A stretch of DNA of 64,000 bases from Ancylobacter sonchi (lineage in GTDB: Bacteria > Pseudomonadota > Alphaproteobacteria > Rhizobiales > Xanthobacteraceae): positions 86,214-150,213 of the forward strand of contig NZ_JAHBGF010000019.1 in the NCBI RefSeq assembly GCF_018390695.1, given 5' to 3'. Positions 61,101 to 64,000 of the stretch are shown here, one piece after another. The translations under genes and the position numbers were made by a program. The stretch's first letter is position 1, and the number at the start of each line of letters is the position of its first letter. Below the pieces are notes generated by a model that saw nothing but the letters and a program-made list of their open reading frames with translations, did no database searches and had not been told where the DNA came from.

Positions 61101-61425
61101 TCTCGACGGTGAAGGCGATGCGGTTCCAGGCGTCGAGAGCGGCCTCGCCCTGGTAGTTGCCGCCGATGCCGATGCCGAAGCTGTCGCCCTCGATCCGGCC
61201 GAACAGGTCGGCATCGTTGCCGTTGCCGGCGTCGCCCTGGAAGAAGGGAACCCAGCTCCCCGCGGTCGCGGACGGAACATAGACGTCATAGACGAGGGTG
61301 TAGCTCACCGCCGTGCCGGTTCCGCCGGGAATCACGAGAAGGCGCTGGTTCTGTGCGGCGTTCGGCACGCTCAGCAGTTGATCCACGCTGGTTTCGTTGA
61401 GTTCGGCGGCGTTCGACGAAGTCAT
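55108..61425 (-). CDS. Giant RTX protein with lectin-like domains and a metallophosphoesterase
   Basis: A 2105-residue protein without a signal peptide. Residues ~1-225 and ~239-450 are two similar LamG-like repeats; ~565-840 is a calcineurin-like phosphoesterase (PDTQDY at ~573, VGDV ~611, GNHD 643-646, TTHHY ~733, SGHVFGDG ~788); ~915-1105 a third LamG-like domain; ~1149-1227 PKD-like; ~1231-1419 and ~1509-1719 concanavalin-like; ~1724-1820 cadherin-like; ~1828-2032 twenty-two RTX nonapeptides (GGxGxDx type); the C-terminal ~70 residues are the secretion signal. AGGAG precedes the start. Expected to be exported by the PrtDE system nearby. The last His of GHxH is replaced by Phe, so activity is not certain. 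Confidence 0.92.
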   Translation of the reverse strand: MTSSNAAELNETSVDQLLSVPNAAQNQRLLVIPGGTGTAVSYTLVYDVYVPSATAGSWVPFFQGDAGNGNDADLFGRIEGDSFGIGIGGNYQGEAALDAWNRIAFTVETGETEVTIKKYINGELIGSQSSGSLDRYAIDKAAGFLIFSDEDGETSPIHLSNFAYAETVLTDAQIAALGTANGEGIVSAADAAFTAANGSEFRFNDGTLEATFGAATLTPAGTEVVVETAADAGVPEVPLADQLLSIPAGAPDQTIKLTPGGTGTATEFTIAFDIYVSSEGNNGWIPFFQSDAANGSDSDLFGKVSGDSYGIGIGGNYQGEAKLDTWNRIAFTVEQKDGEVQINKYINGDLVGTQTSTSLDRYTIDKAAGFLIFTDEDGETSPVHVSNIAYVEVALNDTQMKAIGGPSADGIVPAILEPDFLAANGTEFRFTDGTLDATLGTGTLVPENTELTVESPLEAGVPAVSAPPVDGGEGEPIQLRSIADMMLTPDADTVVIDLGAHFTAEGLTFTLTNSDGEAVGARLIDGNKLEIDAKALGRSDVHIEAVDAAGQVYTDDFRVRVAGPNAYTIAVLPDTQDYVFPGTGQQTFNGMTQWLADNAEMLNLRFVTSVGDVTSGNTASEWAIAKEAFEKLNGVVPYAMLPGNHDQGGGASNYTSLQSQYFDVDYMQEHSTLGGVYDQEAGETKNAWYTFEGADGTKWINLSLEFGARDDVLRWAGEVLDAHSDYRAIVTTHHYTNMGTRADNYSGPLFGEGTGKDYGVGNSAENANDGEDMWQDLIYSHTNVSFVFSGHVFGDGAETIVSYNEAGQPVYQMFVNYQNGVSLEATGNGDATEGGNGGNGAIRLITIDPDNGKVYTETYLSAKDEYLTGSRGDEEPSRDGMGGDGSSGPTEVTQPVGFGTEALPDGDSGVINAPKFDPANGIKVTPGFEPSSGSTYANYTLVYDVKLPTTIGLTSIFQSDLNNITDGDLWLNNAGDHALIGTNGQDEGVVPLGEYIRLVITLERVGEGGSTYTMNKYVNGELQGTQTVGSAFNISEKGFLIFADDSGETTDFSMSSFAFVEKTLSAEEVAELGGPTASGPFTELLSDANMVQFDFTNGNLQANLGNGSMSQVIGDGSGTQLTGELREHEEEIDADLGTPVAQFRAEAGDGQTVAAGEDGTATVSLDAKGSVDKLGQIAGYEWLNADGEVVATTAQAELALGAGVHQLTLRATATDGTVSTDTVRVTVTDGDTLLSENFNDGNADGWTAPGARWQVAGSVQSRDTVVEGIAAPEGMLRAYDGASGIMAWAGAGSAAWNGYTVSATLTAEDQLGLGVVAYYTDAQNYYLLSFDIAENAHKLIRVQGGVQTVLASEAATTPFDRAFAVEFAVADGKLYASVDGEALFGGPVTDESPLSGGTVGVWSEGQRQVFFDDILVQKGTLIADAGKAIRVIDTDGDGKVDIDLSALSSNGLTGETTVGWSEDGEALANGAEGTVSLGTGEHLIRLDLANAGGTSSDTMKVEIVAADKVLVNEDFSDGLAQGFRFVDEGELGNAASWAVVDGVLQQTSDRYSRQLGGTGDTAPSSQWSLNWSPLGDGIYALRKGTYAVYEGEGASEWEDYSVETTFTSTSGGGVGLLLHYQDAENYYKFELDNQTGLPQLFSLKDGIEQTLWQGPTRYDTAGTNTLRADIVDGKLQVWLNGTALFTKPIEIHDTEKGTFGLYNWHAGSGVTYDNVTVVSLEADEPENTAPVAADDEGFTARAGQVLTLAAALLLANDTDANADALHILSVADAVGGTVSLDADGNVVFTPAAGFEGTASFSYTVTDGKGGTSTASVELDVVSGTQGTPGNDRLAGGQDDDVLSGGGGNDKLFGYYGDDQLSGGEGNDLLKGGDGDDQLDGGNGDDELDGGAGDDVVVGGNGDDTLLGQTGDDLLQGGAGNDHLNGGAGDDVVEGGNGNDYLLGGYGNDHLIGGNGNDKLSGGGDDDLLEGGNGDDQLAGGADDDVLLGGNGNDRFWGGGGDDYIDGGLGNDRLRGGEGDDVLKGGLGDDTFVFTENAGSDVIIDFTTGDVIEFSALDFATFDEVLAAMIDTAEGVVIQLDDSGNNTVLVEDMTKNRFGADDFQFS

Positions 61426-62407
61426 CCTTCGCTCCTATTCACCAGGACTGCATTTCCGGTCGGGCCGGGTCTGGAGCGGGTGGTAAGGGCGGCAACCAAC
61501 GCGACTGTGACAATTGGCTAAAAACGCGGCAGAGGCTCGATCTCTTCTTTCAATACCGGCCATTCGTACTGGCAATGCCGACGCGCGAAACCGCGCCAGC
61601 CAAGGGTTTTACCCGTGTGGCATCCGACAGGCTTCCTCCGCGCCTGCCCGGCAGGGGCAGATTTGCCGTCACCCGACGCTTTGGCGTCCTGTTCCTCGAC
61701 GGCGGACCTCGCCGAACGCGAAGTCGTCTCCGCTGCGGATGGTGCCAATGAGGATGAGGTCGCATGAACCGATGGGGGCTTCATCGCCGTCGACCATGGC
61801 GGGTCCGAGCATCCGGCGCTCGCGCCTGAACCCCTTACCGGGCGCTCGGTTCGGCTCCGGATGATCTCGGAGGCGGTGGCTGGGACGCCGGTGCTGGAGT
61901 CTTGGGTGCGGCGTCCCAGCCAAACCCGATGAGGTTGCGCTCTCATCAGGCAAATGCAGATTACCGCAGCTCTGGCAGAAGTAGTGTTACGAGTTATTGA
62001 ATTCGCGTTTCTTTGTATGTCCGAAAATGTCGTCGTGGCGGACTTGTTCGGCGTTTCCGTACGCGCGGCCATTGCAGCGGGATGCAGGTGCCTCTTGATG
62101 CTCTTACGGTAGGCTATCTTCGACGATGCATCCGCGGACCCGATCATCGTGTCTCGGGGCCATCAAGGCGATTTGGTCCTCAAGGAGCGCCCGTCGAAGG
62201 CGTGTTGTCGAAGCGGCGCGGCGCTCGGAACGCGATTATTCCGATCTGCCTATCCGATCCGTGTCCGCGCGGTTCGAGGGTAGCGGCATCTGCGGGTCCC
62301 ATAATGAAAGGCCGGCGGCATGGGGTGCCGCCGGCCTCCCGGGCAGGCCCTGGGGCAGGCTCTGGGTCGGGGAAACGCCGGGTCGGGCCGGGGCTCGGCC
62401 CGCGGCG
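61426..62407. other. Gene-poor stretch of about 980 bp
   Basis: Holds the RTX promoter (61430-61550, minus strand) and then DNA of mixed composition. Open frames exist on both strands, but none has a ribosome site, consistent codon use or a domain I know. Around 61740-61830 the minus strand could read VDGDEAPIGSCDLILIG, which looks more protein-like than its surroundings and may be a decayed gene. A hairpin at 62309-62337 closes the next gene. Confidence 0.45.
62309..62337 (-). terminator. Hairpin after LTXXQ gene
   Basis: A perfect 12-bp stem (62309-62320 and 62326-62337) with a five-base loop, 70 bp downstream of the minus-strand stop at 62408, followed by TTCATTAT on that strand. A likely terminator with a weak U tract. 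Confidence 0.6.
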
Positions 62408-62938
62408 TCACTCCTGCTCGTCCTCGAAGATCCACAGCTCCAGCGTCGGCTGCGGCTGGCCGGCGCGGTCGGACATGCCGAGGAAGCCCGGCACCCGGCG
62501 CTTCTGCTCCGGCGTCAGCGCGGCCACCAGCGGCTTGGCCGCGGCGATCACCGTCTTGAGGTCCTGCGCCCGCGCCGCCTCGGCGTCGGCGAGGCGCTCC
62601 AGCACCACGAGGAAGTCGGTCGCCGGCTCGGCCTTGGCGCGGGCGGCGGCACGGGCGGCACCGTTCTTCGCCGCCTGACGGATGGCGGCCTCCACTGGGT
62701 CCCACAGCCTGGCCTGGTCGGGGGTGAGGCCGATCACCGTCTTCAGCGCGATCAGGCGGGCGTCGAGCACCGCCTGGGCGTCGGCCTCGGTATAGAGGTC
62801 GACCACCGGCGGCGGCGCGTCGGGGGCCGGCGCGCCCGGCGGGGTGGTCTGCGCCAGGGCGGGACCGGCCAGCAGGGTGGCGACGGCGAGGGCGGCCATC
62901 GGGGCGAGGCCGGAAAGGCGGGTAAGCATGCGTGTCAT
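62408..62938 (-). CDS. LTXXQ-motif (Spy/CpxP-like) periplasmic protein
   Basis: A 176-residue exported protein: signal peptide (LAPMAALAVATLLAGPALA, cleavage after ALA), a Pro/Ala-rich linker, then an all-helical domain with two LTxxQ motifs (GLTPDQARLWDPVEAAIR and ALTPEQKRRVPGFLG). Family members are periplasmic chaperones or sensors of envelope stress and metals. GGAG seven bases before the start. It follows the GCG_CRPN-type gene on the same strand. Confidence 0.8.
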   Translation of the reverse strand: MTRMLTRLSGLAPMAALAVATLLAGPALAQTTPPGAPAPDAPPPVVDLYTEADAQAVLDARLIALKTVIGLTPDQARLWDPVEAAIRQAAKNGAARAAARAKAEPATDFLVVLERLADAEAARAQDLKTVIAAAKPLVAALTPEQKRRVPGFLGMSDRAGQPQPTLELWIFEDEQE

Positions 62939-62962
62939 GGGAGGTCTCCGCTCAGGCCGGGT

Positions 62963-63370
62963 TCACTGCCAGCCGCCATCGGGCAGGCGGCCATGGTAGG
63001 GCGTGTCGCGGCAGTGGCCCCAGGGCCCGCGCCACCAGCCGGGAGGGCAGCCATTGCCGTAATAGACCGGGGCGCCGGGCGGCACCGCATAGCCGCCGCC
63101 GGGCAGCGGGCCGGTATAGGGGGTGTCGCGGCAGCCGCCCCACGGGCCGCGCCAGGCGCCGGGGCCGCAGCCCTGGGCGACCTTGGTGACGAGGGCGTCG
63201 GGGGAGGGCCGCGTCGCGGCGATCGAGGTGGCGGCGACCGGGGCGGCCGAGGCCGGCAAGGCGAGCAAGGCGGAGGCGGCCAGCACGGCCGAGGCGATCA
63301 GGCGGGAGGCAACAGGCCGGGAAGTACGGTGGGCCGGCGCGAGGGCGGCGGCGTTTGGATACGGCGTCAT
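62963..63370 (-). CDS. GCG_CRPN-type secreted repeat protein
   Basis: A 135-residue exported protein: N-terminal signal (LIASAVLAASALLALPASA), then the AQGCGPGAWRGPWGGCRDTPYTG prefix typical of the GCG_CRPN family and a second copy (NGCPPGWWRGPWGHCRDTPYHG). Each repeat has a Cys pair with Gly/Pro/Trp-rich sequence. Function is unknown; it is secreted or periplasmic. ATG 63370 has GGAG about seven bases upstream and is preferred over an ATG four codons earlier. 24 bp upstream of the LTXXQ gene, so probably one operon. Confidence 0.75.
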   Translation of the reverse strand: MTPYPNAAALAPAHRTSRPVASRLIASAVLAASALLALPASAAPVAATSIAATRPSPDALVTKVAQGCGPGAWRGPWGGCRDTPYTGPLPGGGYAVPPGAPVYYGNGCPPGWWRGPWGHCRDTPYHGRLPDGGWQ

Positions 63371-63722
63371 CGGCTTCTCCATCAGGCGCAAATCAGGCGC
63401 GCCATGGATGCATGCCGGGTCCGGCGGGACAATACTCGTCAGAGTAGAAGCGCCTTTATACCATCGACGATTACATAGCATACATAATCGGAAACAATCA
63501 GACATACTATGAAACTCGACACCGGTCGCGTGAATACATAAATGTTCGGTGTGACGAGTCCATCGTCGCATAGCGCGACTTAAAACTGGGGTCGAGTGTT
63601 CCGCGTGGCACAACGGTCGGTCTGCTCGGCCCCATTCTTTCCGGTTGCATGTAAATCGTGGTCTTCAACCTTATTGGCGAAGTGCTTTGCGTGTGTCTTG
63701 TCATGTAGATCGCAGATTTTAG
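63371..63722. other. AT-rich divergent intergenic region
   Basis: About 350 bp between the GCG_CRPN gene and the Omp85-type gene. It is much richer in A+T than the genes around it, with several TATAAT-like words (for example around 63455-63480), so it probably holds both divergent promoters. No gene supported. Confidence 0.55.
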
Positions 63723-64000
63723 ATGGTAATTCATTCTAGATTTGCGCTCGCAATATGGTTGATTGGCGTGATTAATTCGATCTTCAATAAAGTCGGCATC
63801 ATCCTGGCCATCCTGTCGGCGATTGCCGTATGGGATGCCCAATCAGGGCAAGTGAGCGCGCGCAATGCGGCGACCCGGTCGGCGCCGTCCATTGTTGTCG
63901 AAGGCAATCGCCGCGTTGATGCCGAGACCATCCGCTCCTATTTCGGGACGCCGCCGCTGACGCCGGCGAAGATCGACGAGGGCCTGAAGGCGCTGTACGC
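63723..64000 (+). CDS. Omp85/BamA-type protein, N-terminal part
   Basis: An open frame running off the right edge. Translated from ATG 63723 it gives a hydrophobic N-terminus (KVGIILAILSAIAVWDAQ, a possible signal peptide) and then SIVVEGNRRVDAETIRSYF and LTPAKIDEGLKALYA, the hallmark start of the first POTRA domain of BamA-type outer-membrane assembly factors. It may be the housekeeping bamA or a paralogue; the neighbours here are not the usual rseP/lpxD genes, so a paralogue is likely. The exact start is uncertain because there is no clear Shine-Dalgarno. Confidence 0.7.
   Translation, partial: MVIHSRFALAIWLIGVINSIFNKVGIILAILSAIAVWDAQSGQVSARNAATRSAPSIVVEGNRRVDAETIRSYFGTPPLTPAKIDEGLKALY

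Noticed and set aside
61518..62147. 209-codon open frame on the minus strand next to the RTX gene
   Set aside because: No ribosome site, mixed codon use and no recognisable domain; at most a remnant.
1..64000. tRNA, rRNA, insertion sequences, prophage or CRISPR
   Set aside because: I looked in all gaps over 100 bp and saw no tRNA-like cloverleaf, transposase, integrase, or regularly spaced direct repeats outside coding genes.

Overview
The window is 64 kb of very GC-rich DNA, densely coding with short intergenic gaps. It looks like a chromosome segment of an alphaproteobacterium of the order Hyphomicrobiales. Xanthobacteraceae (Ancylobacter/Starkeya/Xanthobacter type) is my best guess, from gene content and base composition only. 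I see no rRNA, tRNA, CRISPR array, insertion sequence or integrase, so this is ordinary but accessory-rich chromosome made of several catabolic and transport modules.

Layout. 0-0.7 kb: end of a receiver-domain protein and a DivK-like response regulator. 0.8-2.4 kb: a Na/Pi cotransporter preceded by a clear Pho box. 2.5-5.1 kb: an anti-sigma-type kinase, a STAS antagonist and an SLC23/NCS2 permease with an unusual C-terminal domain, all on the minus strand. 5.3-11.0 kb: DHA2 exporter, DUF2188 protein, ClC channel with CBS domains, M19 dipeptidase and isochorismatase-type hydrolase. 11.5-17.1 kb: a TetR regulator divergent from an ABC importer (SBP-permease-ATPase) joined to an NtaA/DszA-type flavin monooxygenase and its flavin reductase. 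17.1-19.5 kb: TesA-type esterase, a small secreted Pro-rich protein and a type II NADH dehydrogenase.

20.0-28.5 kb: a probable sugar-acid cluster (SAF-domain homoserine-dehydrogenase-like oxidoreductase, ABM monooxygenase, HIBADH-family dehydrogenase, TRAP transporter DctPQM, gluconokinase) followed by a convergent LysR regulator and a YegD-like Hsp70. 28.9-31.6 kb: FdhF/YdeP molybdopterin oxidoreductase with an overlapping small winged-helix protein, behind a symmetry-rich upstream region. 31.6-35.8 kb: DUF1254 protein, a frameshifted amidoligase, and a divergent LysR/SDR pair with a perfect shared inverted repeat. 35.9-40.9 kb: a tight operon of CaiB/BaiF CoA-transferase, HMG-CoA-lyase-like enzyme and an NrtABC/SsuABC-like importer, which reads as uptake, CoA activation and retro-aldol cleavage of a branched organic acid.

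41.1-50.0 kb: DEAD-box helicase with a DbpA-type domain and a charged repeat tail, SulP transporter with a possible structured leader, beta-barrel protein, second DUF1254 protein, AraC regulator, and an AspT-type antiporter that has lost most of its second membrane domain. 50.7-61.4 kb: a type I secretion ABC transporter and HlyD adaptor, a LysR regulator, and a 2105-residue RTX protein carrying a calcineurin-like phosphoesterase among lectin-like domains; the RTX protein is the obvious secretion substrate. 61.4-64.0 kb: a gene-poor stretch, two small secreted proteins (LTXXQ type and GCG_CRPN type) and the first part of an Omp85/BamA-type gene cut by the window edge.

The most promising leads are the CoA-transferase/lyase/ABC operon, the partner-switching genes beside a nucleobase-type permease with an ATPase-like tail, and the secreted RTX phosphoesterase. 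Two genes show damage worth confirming: a C8-run frameshift in the amidoligase and an in-frame deletion in the AspT-like antiporter.
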